A stretch of 64,000 nucleotides of DNA from an uncultured Ruminiclostridium sp. (lineage in GTDB: Bacteria > Bacillota > Clostridia > Oscillospirales > Ruminococcaceae): positions 68,754 to 132,753 of the forward strand of contig CAKSFR010000007.1 of NCBI GenBank assembly GCA_934454635.1. The letters run 5' to 3'. This document shows, one piece after another, positions 1-8,665 of this stretch; position 1 is the stretch's first letter; the number at the start of each line of letters is the position of its first letter. Below the pieces are notes generated by a model. The model saw nothing but the letters and a program-made list of their open reading frames with translations, was not told the origin of the DNA and did not search any database. The position numbers and the translations under genes are program-made.

Positions 1-1135
1 CGGGAAGCGCTCTCGCCATAATCATCTGATATTTCATCGAGCAGGCGCTGAGCTTCTTTGATGTGGTATTTCCGCAGTGGAAGCCCATAAACGTATCCTG
101 AAGCGTGTAGGGGAACTTGCCCTCGATAGATTCCTTGTACATATCCTGAGGAACGGTATTGTTGATGTCGAGAAGCGTTACAGCGTCGTCGGAAACGCAA
201 GTTCCGATAAATTCGCTGAGTGCGCCGTAAATATCAACTTCGCAGGAAACAGGGATTCCTCTGCCCGTAAGACGGCTGTTTACATAGCAAGGAACAAAGC
301 CAAACTGAGTCTGGAACGCGGGCCAGCACTTGCCTGCGATAGCGACATACTTGCGATATCCCTTGTGCTGTTCGATCCAGTCGAGCAGCGTAAGCTCATA
401 CTGAGCAAGCTTCGGAAGAATTGTGGGCTTTAAGTTGCCTGCGCCCAGCTCCTGTTCCATGTCCTTTACAACATCGGGGATACGGGGGTCGCCCTCGTGC
501 TTCTTAAACGCTTCAAACAGGTCGAGTTCGGAGTTTTCCTCAATTTCAACGCCAAGGTTGTAAAGCTGCTTAATAGGCGCGTTGCACGCAAGGAAGTTGA
601 GAGGACGAGGACCGAAGCTGATTATCTTCAGGTCGGAAAGACCGATAAGAGCCTTTGCTACGGGGACAAATTCGTGAATCATATCGGCGCATTCGTCCGC
701 TGTTCCTACGGGATATTCGGGTATGTAAGCCTTGATATTGCGCAGCTTCAGGTTATAGCTTGCGTTAAGCATACCGCAGTAAGCGTCGCCTCTGCCGCCG
801 ATAAGGCTTGTTTCGCTGTTCTCCTCGGCAGCCGCGCAGAACATAACAGGTCCGTCAAAGTGCTTTGCAAGCAGAGTTTCGGCAATCTCGGGTCCGAAGT
901 TTCCGAGGTACACGCAAAGCGCGTTGCAGCCGGCTTTCTTGATGTCCTCAAGAGCCTGAACCATGTGGATCTCGCTTTCAACAATACATACGGGACATTC
1001 GTAAATCTCGGCAGCGTCGTACTTTTCAAGGTACGCTTTCATAAGATTCTCACGTCTTGTAACAGATAGTGATTCGGGGAAGCAGTCGCGTGAAACCGCA
1101 ACTACGCCGATTTTAACCTTGGGCATATTGTTCAT
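1..1135 (-). CDS. L-fucose/L-arabinose isomerase family protein (partial, N-terminal 378 codons)
   Basis: The gene reads leftward from ATG at 1133-1135 and leaves the window without a stop, so only the N-terminal 378 codons are seen. A strong ribosome binding site (AGGAGGA at 1144-1150) lies 8 bases upstream; a second in-frame ATG follows three codons later. The translation begins MNNMPKVKIGVVAVSRDCFP and ends near the edge with FMGFHCGNT, a pattern I recognise from the C-terminal half of L-fucose isomerase-like proteins, which interconvert aldoses and ketoses in the cytoplasm with a divalent metal. About 120 residues or more should be missing. The substrate cannot be told from the family alone. 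It has its own promoter and is divergent from padR. Confidence 0.75.
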   Translation of the reverse strand, partial: MNNMPKVKIGVVAVSRDCFPESLSVTRRENLMKAYLEKYDAAEIYECPVCIVESEIHMVQALEDIKKAGCNALCVYLGNFGPEIAETLLAKHFDGPVMFCAAAEENSETSLIGGRGDAYCGMLNASYNLKLRNIKAYIPEYPVGTADECADMIHEFVPVAKALIGLSDLKIISFGPRPLNFLACNAPIKQLYNLGVEIEENSELDLFEAFKKHEGDPRIPDVVKDMEQELGAGNLKPTILPKLAQYELTLLDWIEQHKGYRKYVAIAGKCWPAFQTQFGFVPCYVNSRLTGRGIPVSCEVDIYGALSEFIGTCVSDDAVTLLDINNTVPQDMYKESIEGKFPYTLQDTFMGFHCGNTTSKKLSACSMKYQMIMARALP

Positions 1136-1183
1136 TGGAATTATCCTCCTTATTTTTTCAGCTTGCGCTGTTTAATCGTTTAC

Positions 1184-1212
1184 ATTGTATCATATTTTAC
1201 GAAAATATGCAA
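1184..1212 (-). promoter_or_regulatory. Promoter of the sugar isomerase gene
   Basis: On the minus strand TTGCAT (1207-1212) and TACAAT (1184-1189) are separated by exactly 17 bases. It lies about 50 bases ahead of the isomerase start codon. Confidence 0.6.
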
Positions 1213-1320
1213 TAGTTTTTAAGATTTTTTTGCATTATTCCGACAAATGACATTCTCTAAAGCATAAAAATGTATATCAAAAATGCCGTGTTTTACAATT
1301 CAGAGGCTATTTTTTGTGCA

Positions 1321-1358
1321 ATGTGACAATTGACATATTGTGTGATATACAGTATAAT
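1321..1358 (+). promoter_or_regulatory. padR promoter with PadR-type operator
   Basis: TTGACA (1330-1335) and TATAAT (1353-1358) are 17 bases apart, a consensus vegetative promoter. Overlapping the -35 box is ATGT-N8-ACAT (from 1322), the dyad described for PadR-family repressors, which suggests autoregulation by the PadR protein encoded next. Confidence 0.7.
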
Positions 1359-1413
1359 ATCAATTACAGTAACATAAATCGAACGATATGATTCAATTGT
1401 GAAAGGAGAGAAT

Positions 1414-1752
1414 ATGAATCACGACGAAATAGTTTCGGGACTTGTGCAGGAGCTTCGGCGGGGAACGCTGATACTTCTGGTGTTAAGTCAGCTCAAAACC
1501 CCGAAGTACGGCTACAATCTTGTAAAAGATTTACAGGAATGCGGAATTACGATTGAAGCAAATACCCTCTACCCTCTCATGCGCAGACTGGAATCACAAG
1601 GACTGCTTGCAAGCGAGTGGGAAACGAGTGAATCCAAGCCGCGCAAATACTACAAAATTACGTCCGACGGCGAAATCGTCCTGCAAAAAACAACCGAACA
1701 ATGGAAAATTTTTTCCGCAAATGTAAACAGACTTATAGAAGGAGAGAAATAA
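1414..1752 (+). CDS. PadR family transcriptional regulator
   Basis: A 112-residue winged-helix protein. The likely start is ATG 1414, because AAAGGAGAG (1402-1410) sits just ahead of it; a GTG at 1399 in the same frame lies before that site. The core LRRGTLILLVLSQLKTPKYG followed by a recognition helix region containing ANTLYPLMRRLESQGLL and the wing SKPRKYYKIT is typical of PadR proteins, which are dimeric repressors responding to small molecules or cell-envelope stress. Its stop is one base from the start of the next gene, so the two are co-transcribed and probably translationally linked. PadR genes are commonly paired with a membrane protein like the one here. It probably represses its own promoter through ATGT-N8-ACAT. 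Confidence 0.88.
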   Translation: MNHDEIVSGLVQELRRGTLILLVLSQLKTPKYGYNLVKDLQECGITIEANTLYPLMRRLESQGLLASEWETSESKPRKYYKITSDGEIVLQKTTEQWKIFSANVNRLIEGEK

Positions 1753-1753
1753 C

Positions 1754-2758
1754 ATGGAAAACAACGAACTTATCGAACGTTATATTTACGCAGCGACCAA
1801 GCGGCTGCCGTCGAAATCCCGCAAGGACGTAGCTGACGAGCTTCGTACGCTTATCGACGATATGCTTACCGAACGCTGCGGAGATGAAACTCCGACCGAA
1901 AAAGACGTGCGGATAGTTCTCACCGAGTTGGGAACGCCGCAGGAGCTTGCCGAAAAGTATAATCCCGACGAAAAGAACTGCCTTATCGGTCCGCCGTACT
2001 TCACTACTTATAAAATGGTTTTAAAAATCGCACTGATTTGCGCAGGCTGTGGAATGCTTCTGGCTTTCTTGCTGAAAAACTTAGTAAATGGTTTTCCTGA
2101 CGGTGCAGCGGCCTTGGCTGAAATAATGCAGGAAATCTACGCGATATTTACCGTGCTTTTGTCGGCTTTCGCCTATGTGACAATTATTTTTGCGATTTTC
2201 CAGATAAAAGGTGTAAAACTCGACAAAACGGGAAACCTTGATGAACTTCCGCCCGTTCCCAAAAAAACGCTGGCAATTCACCCTGCCGAATGTATTGTAA
2301 GCATCTCATTCTGCATTGTTATTACGGCGATTTTCCTGCTCTGCCCTACCATATTCAGCGTAATTCATTTTGACGGCGATGTCACGGAGTATATCCCAAT
2401 TTTCAACACAACCGCTTTAAGAGAGCTTGCGCCATTCATTCTTGTTTTTGCGGCGGCGGGGATCGCGCGCGACGCGGTAAAGCTGTACGAACGCAGATAC
2501 AGCACGCTCGTGCTTGTTTCTACTATCGGAACGAACCTTATCGCCTTGCTTGCGGCGGTTTGCTGGATAAGACCTCGTTTATTCAGCACGGATTTCACCG
2601 CATTTATAACAGGTACGCTTTCCGAGGATGCAGTCGGCGTTGTTCTCCCCATTTTTGATAACTTTTCTCAATTCTGGCTTGCTGTGATAGCTTTGGCACT
2701 TGCGCTCGACACGATCGAAACGGTGATAAAGGCGATAAAAACCAAACGCGAGGCATAA
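1754..2758 (+). CDS. HAAS-domain membrane protein partnered with PadR
   Basis: A 334-residue protein with a soluble N-terminus (about residues 1-80) rich in charged residues, including the stretch LPSKSRKDVADELRTLIDDM and LTELGTPQELAEKY. That pattern is the HAAS (heptahelical alpha-helical signalling) type found in PadR operons. Beyond residue 85 come six or more hydrophobic segments, so the rest is embedded in the membrane. It begins one base after the padR stop codon. The context suggests a membrane sensor or effector acting with the regulator. No enzymatic motif is visible. A cloverleaf repeat element begins about 80 bases after its stop. Confidence 0.75.
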   Translation: MENNELIERYIYAATKRLPSKSRKDVADELRTLIDDMLTERCGDETPTEKDVRIVLTELGTPQELAEKYNPDEKNCLIGPPYFTTYKMVLKIALICAGCGMLLAFLLKNLVNGFPDGAAALAEIMQEIYAIFTVLLSAFAYVTIIFAIFQIKGVKLDKTGNLDELPPVPKKTLAIHPAECIVSISFCIVITAIFLLCPTIFSVIHFDGDVTEYIPIFNTTALRELAPFILVFAAAGIARDAVKLYERRYSTLVLVSTIGTNLIALLAAVCWIRPRLFSTDFTAFITGTLSEDAVGVVLPIFDNFSQFWLAVIALALALDTIETVIKAIKTKREA

Positions 2759-2841
2759 GCCCAAACGGCGGCTTTCTCAATCTCCGTATCCTCCCCCACT
2801 TTCCGAAACGCCGCCCGTCCGCACTTTTTTCGCTCCCACAC

Positions 2842-2923
2842 GGGGCGCACGCGCGCATTCTGCCTGCGGCAGAATGCGCCGCCAAGCCGCGAAACGCAAA
2901 GCGTTTCGCGGCGCGCGCGCCCC
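2842..2923. repeat. Cloverleaf repeat element A (three-way junction)
   Basis: An 82-base GC-rich element. An outer stem pairs 2842-2852 (GGGGCGCACGC) with 2913-2923, with one mismatch. Inside are two hairpins: 2853-2864 with 2868-2879 (12 bp, loop tgc) and 2887-2897 with 2901-2911 (11 bp, loop aaa). A 7-base linker (2880-2886) separates them. It lies 3' of the HAAS membrane protein gene and belongs to the same family as the elements at 7213, 43158 and 43266. Confidence 0.85.
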
Positions 2924-3005
2924 ATTTCCCCGATCCCAAAAAGCAATCAGACTTGCGGCAATATCCATATAAAAGTTATGCCACGAGGCAGTAATCGACA
3001 ATTTG

Positions 3006-3061
3006 GAAATTATTTTTTATACAATGCAATAATTGACATATTATACATCATGCGGTATACT
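3006..3061 (+). promoter_or_regulatory. Lipoprotein gene promoter, related to the padR promoter
   Basis: TTGACA (3033-3038) and TATACT (3056-3061) are 17 bases apart. The 33 bases ending just after the -35 box match the corresponding part of the padR promoter at 27 positions, including a degenerate operator ATGC-N8-ACAT. This points to shared control by the PadR protein. Confidence 0.6.
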
Positions 3062-3106
3062 TTTAATAAAGTGAGTTAAACAATATTATTCAACCGGGAG
3101 GGGAGT

Positions 3107-3610
3107 ATGATTATGAAAAGAAATTCATATACGATTTTTGTACTGGCGGCAATTATATTTGGTATTTCCGGATGTTCAACCAGTTCTGCCGAAGAGTATA
3201 AATCCGCTTCTGAAATTTACGAGGTAAAAGACGGATACTATACAAGCGATTCAGATAAAAGTTATATACTCATCTCTGATGGATATATAGAATTATTTAA
3301 TTATGATATCGATTCGGTATTAAAAGCTGAATATAAAAAAGCTACAGAAAATAAAACAATAAATTCAAAAGATTTGTCATATGAAGAATATTACAACAAC
3401 TCTATCGAAGCTTATAAAGAAACATCCGGACGCCAAGAATACACTTTGAAAATATTGCCAAATTCAACTGCCATGCTTGTAATCGAGTCGTTTGAAACCG
3501 GCAGCGGCGGCGGTTCATATATTGGATATACAATCGTAGATGAGAACACTTTGCATGGAAAGGGGAACTATTATTCTTATTCCGGCGAGGTTCTTGAGGA
3601 GCAACAATAA
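3107..3610 (+). CDS. Small lipoprotein of unknown function
   Basis: A 167-residue protein starting at ATG 3107 behind GGGAGGGGAG (3096-3105); a second ATG follows two codons on. The N-terminus is a lipoprotein signal (KR, a hydrophobic stretch, then the lipobox ISGC around residue 23), so it should be anchored on the outer face of the membrane. The mature part is rich in Tyr, Ser and acidic residues, with no domain I recognise; it ends in a beta-rich region with GSGGGSYIGYTIVDENTLHG. Base composition is more AT-rich than its neighbours. Its promoter resembles that of padR, so it may belong to the same regulon. Confidence 0.65.
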   Translation: MIMKRNSYTIFVLAAIIFGISGCSTSSAEEYKSASEIYEVKDGYYTSDSDKSYILISDGYIELFNYDIDSVLKAEYKKATENKTINSKDLSYEEYYNNSIEAYKETSGRQEYTLKILPNSTAMLVIESFETGSGGGSYIGYTIVDENTLHGKGNYYSYSGEVLEEQQ

Positions 3611-3657
3611 AGCTTGCTCTGTTTATTATGCTTTTGCAGCAGGCTCTAACGAAAGAA

Positions 3658-3686
3658 AAAGCGATCGGATTTACCCCGACCGCTTT
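3658..3686. terminator. Bidirectional terminator between the lipoprotein gene and carB
   Basis: Inverted repeat AAAGCGATCGG (3658-3668) and CCGACCGCTTT (3676-3686) with one wobble pair. T-rich tracts flank it on both sides, so it can end carB on the minus strand and the lipoprotein transcript on the plus strand. Confidence 0.75.
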
Positions 3687-3691
3687 GCTTT

Positions 3692-6600
3692 TTATTCAAT
3701 TTCGCTGTGGAACTCCTGAAGCGATTTTACCGTCTTTCCTCCACCGTTTTTAACAGCCTTTATTCCCTCAACGGTCGCCTTTGCGCCTGCCATTGTGGTA
3801 ACGTAGAACACGCGCTTGCGAATAGCGCTCTTTCTGATATAGCTGTCGTCCTCAACGCCCTTTTTATTATCGGGCGTGTTGATGATAATGTCGATCTCTC
3901 CGTTCGTTATCGCGTCAAGAATATTTGGTCTGCCCTGCTGAAGCTTGCAGATTTTTTCCGCCTTTATGCCGTTTTTGGTGATGAGGTCGTAAGTTCCGCT
4001 TGTGGCGATAATGCGGAACCCGCAATCCGCAAACCCCTTTGCGACCTCGACGACCTCAGGCTTGTCGCTGTCGTTTACGCTTATAAGAACTGTTCCCGAA
4101 AGCGCAATCTTTGTCTGCGTAGCCTCCTGCGCCTTGTAGTACGCCTCGCCGAAGTTATCGGAAATTCCCAGAACCTCGCCCGTAGAACGCATTTCGGGAC
4201 CGAGCAGCGGGTCAACCTCGGGGAACATATTGAACGGGAAAACAGCTTCCTTTACGCCGTAATGGCGGAATTTCTTTTCTTTAAGCGCGGGAACGGGAGA
4301 GGGTCTGCCCGTAAGCGGCGCGGTGATGATTTCCGTTGCAAGCTGCACCATTCTGATATTGCAGACCTTTGATACAAGCGGAACGGTTCTTGAAGCACGC
4401 GGATTTGCTTCAAGAACATAAACTTTACCGTCCTCGATTGCGTACTGCATATTCATAAGTCCGCGAACGCCCATTGCCTTGGCAATTTTTCTTGTATATT
4501 CCTTAATTGTTTTTACATTTTCCGGAGAAATGTTGAGCGAGGGGAGAATGCACGCCGAGTCGCCCGAATGAATGCCCGCAAGCTCGATATGCTCCATTAC
4601 CGCAGGAACAAATACGTTTTCTCCGTCGCTTATCGCGTCAGCTTCGCATTCAAGCGCATTGTGCAGGAAACGGTCGATAAGAATCGGTCTGTCGGGAGTT
4701 ACGCCGACCGCAGCATTCATATAAATTTTTAGGCTTTCTGCGTCGTGAACGACCTCCATTCCGCGTCCGCCAAGAACATATGAGGGACGTACCATAACGG
4801 GATATCCGATGCGCTCTGCTATCTTCAGCGCGTCGTCAACAGTTACCGCCATTCCCGATTCGGGCATAGGTATCCCGAGCTTTTCCATCATTCCGCGGAA
4901 CAGATCCCTGTCCTCGGCAAAGTCGATAGTTTCGGGAGTTGTTCCGAGAATATTCACGCCCGCTTTTTTAAGGTCAGCCGCAAGGTTAAGCGGAGTCTGA
5001 CCGCCGAACTGGGCAATAACGCCGAGCGGCTTTTCCTTTTCGTGAATTGAAAGTACGTCCTCAAGAGTAAGCGGCTCGAAATACAGCTTGTCCGAAGTGT
5101 CATAGTCAGTCGAAACCGTTTCGGGGTTGCAGTTTACCATAATTGTTTCAAATCCGAGGGCGCGGAGCGCGTTTGCCGCATGAACGCAGCAATAGTCAAA
5201 TTCGATACCCTGACCGATACGGTTAGGACCCGAACCGAGTATCATAATTTTCGGCTTTCCGACGGAAACAGTGCTCTTATCCTCAATATTGTATGAAGAA
5301 TAGTAGTAAGCCGCGTCCTTTGTGCCGCTTACATGAACGCCCTCCCACGCCTCGGTAATGCCGTAGCCGATTCTCTTTTCACGGACGTCGCTCTCAGAAA
5401 CGCCAAGTATCTCAGAAAGATATTTGTCCGAGAAACCGTCCTTTTTCGCCCGACGAAGAGCATTTTCTTCGGGAACAGCGCCCTTGTTTACGATAAGCGC
5501 GTTTTCTTCCTCGACAAGCTCTTTCATCTGCTCAATAAAATAACGCTTGATTTTTGTAAGCTCGAAAAGTTCGTCAACGGTAGCGCCCTTACGCAGTGCC
5601 TCATACATGATAAACTGGCGTTCCGAAGTCGGGACGTGCAGCATATCTATCAGTTCTTCCTTGCTCTTACTGTTAAAATCCTTAGCAAAACCAAGTCCGT
5701 AGCGACCCCTTTCAAGACTGCGAATCGCCTTCTGGAACGCTTCCTTATACGTCTTTCCTATGCTCATTACCTCGCCGACCGCCCGCATCTGAGTACCGAG
5801 CTTGTCCTCGGAGTTCTTAAACTTTTCAAACGCCCATCTCGCGAATTTGATAACGATATAATCGCCGTCGGGGTAATATTTATCAAGCGTTCCGTATTTT
5901 CCGCAGGGAATATCCGCAAGAGTCATTCCTGTAGCAAGCATTGCCGAAACAAGCGCAATCGGGAAGCCTGTCGCCTTTGAAGCAAGCGCGGAAGAACGCG
6001 AGGTTCTCGGGTTTATCTCAATAACAATAATTCTGCCGTCCTCGGTGTTGCGCGCAAACTGAACGTTTGTGCCGCCGATCACCTGAATAGCGTCCACAAT
6101 TTTATATGCCTGACGCTGTAACTCTTTCTGCACGTCTTCGGGAATAGTGAGCATGGGCGCGGAGCAGAAACTGTCGCCGGTATGTACGCCGAGCGGGTCA
6201 ATATTTTCAATAAAGCAAACGGTTATCATGTTGCCCTTGCAGTCGCGCACAACTTCAAGTTCAAGTTCCTCCCAGCCGAGAATGGACTCTTCGACAAGCA
6301 CCTGCCCTACCAGCGAAGCCTGAAGCCCTCTCGCACAAACGCTCTTAAGCTCCTCGGTGTTATAAACAAGACCGCCGCCTGTTCCACCCATTGTATAAGC
6401 GGGACGGAGAACCACGGGATAGCCGAGTTTATCCGCAATGGCAAGCGCTTCATCAACCGTGTATGCCACCTCGCTGCGCGCCATTTTGATTCCAAGACTG
6501 TCCATAGTCTTTTTAAATTCAATTCTGTCCTCACCGCGTTCGATAGCGTCAACCTGCACGCCGATAACCTCAACATTATATTTTTTCAGAATACCGAGCT

Positions 6601-6904
6601 TATCAAGTTCCGAGCAAAGATTAAGTCCGGACTGACCGCCGAGATTAGGAAGAAGGCAGTCGGGGCGTTCTTTTGCGATTATTTCTTCAAGCCGAGCCGC
6701 ATTAAGCGGTTCAATGTAGGTGACGTCCGCAATTTCCGGGTCTGTCATGATCGTTGCGGGGTTTGAGTTCACAAGAACAATCTTATAGCCGAGCTTGCGA
6801 AGCGCCTTACACGCCTGAGTTCCCGAATAGTCAAATTCGCACGCCTGTCCGATAATAATCGGACCCGAACCGATAATCAGAACCTTTTTACTCTGGTTTT
6901 CCAT
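3692..6904 (-). CDS. carB: Carbamoyl-phosphate synthase large subunit
   Basis: A 1070-residue protein, the usual CarB length. I start it at ATG 6904 (MENQSKKVLIIGSGPIIIGQ), where AAATCCTCC on the plus strand gives GGAGG 8 bases upstream, rather than at the longer open frame from 6967. It has the duplicated CarB plan: two ATP-grasp synthetase halves (about 1-400 and 550-930), each with a glycine-rich GSGPxxIGQ/GSGPNRIGQ start, an oligomerisation segment between them, and a C-terminal MGS-like regulatory domain (FRIIATSGTYDLI). With CarA it makes carbamoyl phosphate from glutamine-derived ammonia, bicarbonate and two ATP for arginine and pyrimidine synthesis. The small subunit carA is not in this window, which is somewhat unusual. 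Confidence 0.97.
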   Translation of the reverse strand: MENQSKKVLIIGSGPIIIGQACEFDYSGTQACKALRKLGYKIVLVNSNPATIMTDPEIADVTYIEPLNAARLEEIIAKERPDCLLPNLGGQSGLNLCSELDKLGILKKYNVEVIGVQVDAIERGEDRIEFKKTMDSLGIKMARSEVAYTVDEALAIADKLGYPVVLRPAYTMGGTGGGLVYNTEELKSVCARGLQASLVGQVLVEESILGWEELELEVVRDCKGNMITVCFIENIDPLGVHTGDSFCSAPMLTIPEDVQKELQRQAYKIVDAIQVIGGTNVQFARNTEDGRIIVIEINPRTSRSSALASKATGFPIALVSAMLATGMTLADIPCGKYGTLDKYYPDGDYIVIKFARWAFEKFKNSEDKLGTQMRAVGEVMSIGKTYKEAFQKAIRSLERGRYGLGFAKDFNSKSKEELIDMLHVPTSERQFIMYEALRKGATVDELFELTKIKRYFIEQMKELVEEENALIVNKGAVPEENALRRAKKDGFSDKYLSEILGVSESDVREKRIGYGITEAWEGVHVSGTKDAAYYYSSYNIEDKSTVSVGKPKIMILGSGPNRIGQGIEFDYCCVHAANALRALGFETIMVNCNPETVSTDYDTSDKLYFEPLTLEDVLSIHEKEKPLGVIAQFGGQTPLNLAADLKKAGVNILGTTPETIDFAEDRDLFRGMMEKLGIPMPESGMAVTVDDALKIAERIGYPVMVRPSYVLGGRGMEVVHDAESLKIYMNAAVGVTPDRPILIDRFLHNALECEADAISDGENVFVPAVMEHIELAGIHSGDSACILPSLNISPENVKTIKEYTRKIAKAMGVRGLMNMQYAIEDGKVYVLEANPRASRTVPLVSKVCNIRMVQLATEIITAPLTGRPSPVPALKEKKFRHYGVKEAVFPFNMFPEVDPLLGPEMRSTGEVLGISDNFGEAYYKAQEATQTKIALSGTVLISVNDSDKPEVVEVAKGFADCGFRIIATSGTYDLITKNGIKAEKICKLQQGRPNILDAITNGEIDIIINTPDNKKGVEDDSYIRKSAIRKRVFYVTTMAGAKATVEGIKAVKNGGGKTVKSLQEFHSEIE

Positions 6905-6990
6905 AAAAATCCTCCATTCATTTTCAGTCTGTACACAGCGACAGAACGGCGTACAGATACGGGGCACGGTGCTTAAATTCTATCCTTTTG

Positions 6991-7055
6991 ATTATATCAC
7001 ATTTTGTCTGAAAAAGGAATAGGTTTTGAAAAATATTCATTTCGAGGTGAATATT
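6991..7055 (-). promoter_or_regulatory. carB promoter region with upstream palindrome
   Basis: On the minus strand an extended -10 (TGATATAAT, hexamer at 6991-6996) lies about 80 bases ahead of the carB start; the -35 at 17 bases is weak. Just upstream is a perfect inverted repeat AATATTCA-N8-TGAATATT (7032-7055), placed like an operator or activator site. Confidence 0.5.
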
Positions 7056-7070
7056 CAATACTTTTATACA

Positions 7071-7114
7071 AAAGCCGCAGACTCTGCACTATTACGCACG
7101 AAGTCCGCGGCTTT
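7071..7114. terminator. Hairpin ending the ABC importer operon
   Basis: A 13-bp stem (AAAGCCGCAGACT at 7071-7083 with 7102-7114, one mismatch) around an 18-base loop. On the minus strand it is followed by TTTTGTAT. It lies downstream of the ATPase gene and of cloverleaf element B. Confidence 0.6.
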
Positions 7115-7212
7115 CAATCCCTTTATTTTATTTCACACCCCGATTAACGCCGCAACCGTAACGATACTGCTTCCCCGCCGCTTCCTCACACTCCGGCAAA
7201 ATCGGCGCACCC

Positions 7213-7309
7213 GGGCGCACGCGCCGCAGTTTGCGGAGCAAACTGCGGCGTGCAGCGGCTTCGCCGCTGCACGCTTGTTTCCGCCGAGCGGAAACAAGCG
7301 CGTGCGCCC
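7213..7309. repeat. Cloverleaf repeat element B (perfect four-way junction)
   Basis: A 97-base element in which every base is either paired or in a triloop. The outer stem is GGGCGCACGCG (7213-7223) with CGCGTGCGCCC (7299-7309). Three 11-bp hairpins follow one another without linkers: 7224-7234/7238-7248 (loop gga), 7249-7259/7263-7273 (loop ttc) and 7274-7284/7288-7298 (loop cga). Its last base is also the last base of the stop codon of the ABC ATPase gene, so it starts exactly at the end of that gene. Confidence 0.92.
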
Positions 7310-7896
7310 TAGCGCGAAGCGGTATCCCCGCCAAATTCAACCAGATTCCCGCCGAAAAAATCCGCTTCACCCTTGTCGTGCGTTACGAGTATAACAGTTT
7401 TTCCTGCCGTTTTATCGCGGCAAAGCTGCATAACACGGGCTTTTGTACAGGAATCAAGCCCCTTGAACGGTTCGTCGAGAAACAGAACGTCATACTCCGC
7501 CAACAGCGCGCGAAGCAGTGCAAGCCGACGTTTCATTCCGCCGCTAAGCTCACGGACAGGCTGATTTTCGCAGCCGTCAAGCCCCATTTCCGACAGCGCC
7601 GCCGAAAGCTCGGCGTTCCGGCTTTTTCCGAGCACAAGCCGAAGATTTGCAAGAACAGTCAGATTCTCGCATAACCTGTCCTCCTGAAAAACCGCGCTTA
7701 TTTTTGCGGGACGACCCCTGACTTCTCCGCCATCGGGCTTCACAAGACCCATTAAAATAAGCAGGAGCGTGGATTTTCCGCAGCCCGACTGCCCCATTAT
7801 GCAGGTATAGCCCGAATCGGGAAAATTGTATGAAAAATCGTCGAGTACGGTATTTTCACCGTATTTTTTTGTGATATTTACCGCTTCAAGCGCCAT
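7309..7896 (-). CDS. ABC transporter ATP-binding protein (nitrate/sulfonate/taurine-type importer)
   Basis: A 195-residue ATPase. The start is taken as ATG 7896 (MALEAVNITKKYG), with GAGAGG upstream and the permease stop one base before. It carries Walker A GQSGCGKST (about residue 35), the signature LSGGMKRR and Walker B VLFLDEP followed by the switch histidine in LVTHDKGEA. It powers uptake by the adjacent permease and binding protein. At 195 residues it is shorter than the usual 240-260 of SsuB/TauB, lacking the C-terminal tail; the coding region stops precisely where cloverleaf element B begins, so the tail may have been lost when that element arrived. Confidence 0.88.
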   Translation of the reverse strand: MALEAVNITKKYGENTVLDDFSYNFPDSGYTCIMGQSGCGKSTLLLILMGLVKPDGGEVRGRPAKISAVFQEDRLCENLTVLANLRLVLGKSRNAELSAALSEMGLDGCENQPVRELSGGMKRRLALLRALLAEYDVLFLDEPFKGLDSCTKARVMQLCRDKTAGKTVILVTHDKGEADFFGGNLVEFGGDTASR

Positions 7897-7897
7897 A

Positions 7898-8644
7898 TCA
7901 TAGCCTCTCAATCCGCTTTACCGCAAAGTCGGTAAGAAGCAAAAAAAGCTTCTCGCAAAGCCCGCTCGCAGCAATTACTACTATCGTCCACGCAAACAAA
8001 TCCGTGGTTTCGAGATATATTTTTGAGCTGTAAAGAGCCTCTCCAAGCGAACCGTTCGGAACGCCGATCACCTCCGCGGCGACCCCCGATTTCCAGCAAA
8101 GACCCATTGCAAGCCGCGCCGCCGAGCGAAAATACGGCATAAGCTGCGAAAGGTATACTCCCACGAACCTCCGCACGGGCGGAATACGAAATACATCTGC
8201 CATTGCGCTGAGATTTTTGTCGAGGCTGTGAAAACCCTCAAGCATATTTGAATAAACAATCGGCACGGCTATCAGAAAAGATACGAGAACCGAAAGATTT
8301 CGAGAGGAAATCCATATCAGCGCAAGAATCGTGAACGAGGCGACAGGAATTGATTTAACGCAGGAAACAAGCGGCGCAAGCAGCCTTTCAACCGCAGAAA
8401 ATCTCCCCGAAACAACAGCAAGAACAACCCCGACCGTCATTCCGAGAAAAAATCCCAGCAGCACTCGCCCTGCGGTAAACAGAACGCTTCCCCAGAAAGA
8501 AGCGGAGGGAACAAGCTCAAAAAGCCGTGCTATCACACTTATAGGCGACGCAAGCAGCACTTCTTTTCCGACGCAAAGCGCTGCAATTTCCCAGACGAGC
8601 AGCCAGAAAGCAACTCCCGCCACCGTTATCAGCTTTTTTTTCAT
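7898..8644 (-). CDS. ABC transporter permease (SsuC/TauC/NitT family)
   Basis: A 248-residue membrane protein. I start it at ATG 8644 because GAGGGAG lies 7 bases upstream; GTG 8650 in the same frame is too close to that site. About six hydrophobic segments are seen, with the cytoplasmic EAA-loop region around GVAAEVIGVPNGSLGEAL that docks the ATPase. The family imports small anions or pyrimidine precursors in energy-dependent fashion. It follows the binding-protein gene after a hairpin that probably reduces its expression relative to the binding protein. Confidence 0.87.
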   Translation of the reverse strand: MKKKLITVAGVAFWLLVWEIAALCVGKEVLLASPISVIARLFELVPSASFWGSVLFTAGRVLLGFFLGMTVGVVLAVVSGRFSAVERLLAPLVSCVKSIPVASFTILALIWISSRNLSVLVSFLIAVPIVYSNMLEGFHSLDKNLSAMADVFRIPPVRRFVGVYLSQLMPYFRSAARLAMGLCWKSGVAAEVIGVPNGSLGEALYSSKIYLETTDLFAWTIVVIAASGLCEKLFLLLTDFAVKRIERL

Positions 8645-8665
8645 GTTCACACTCCCTCTTTAAAA

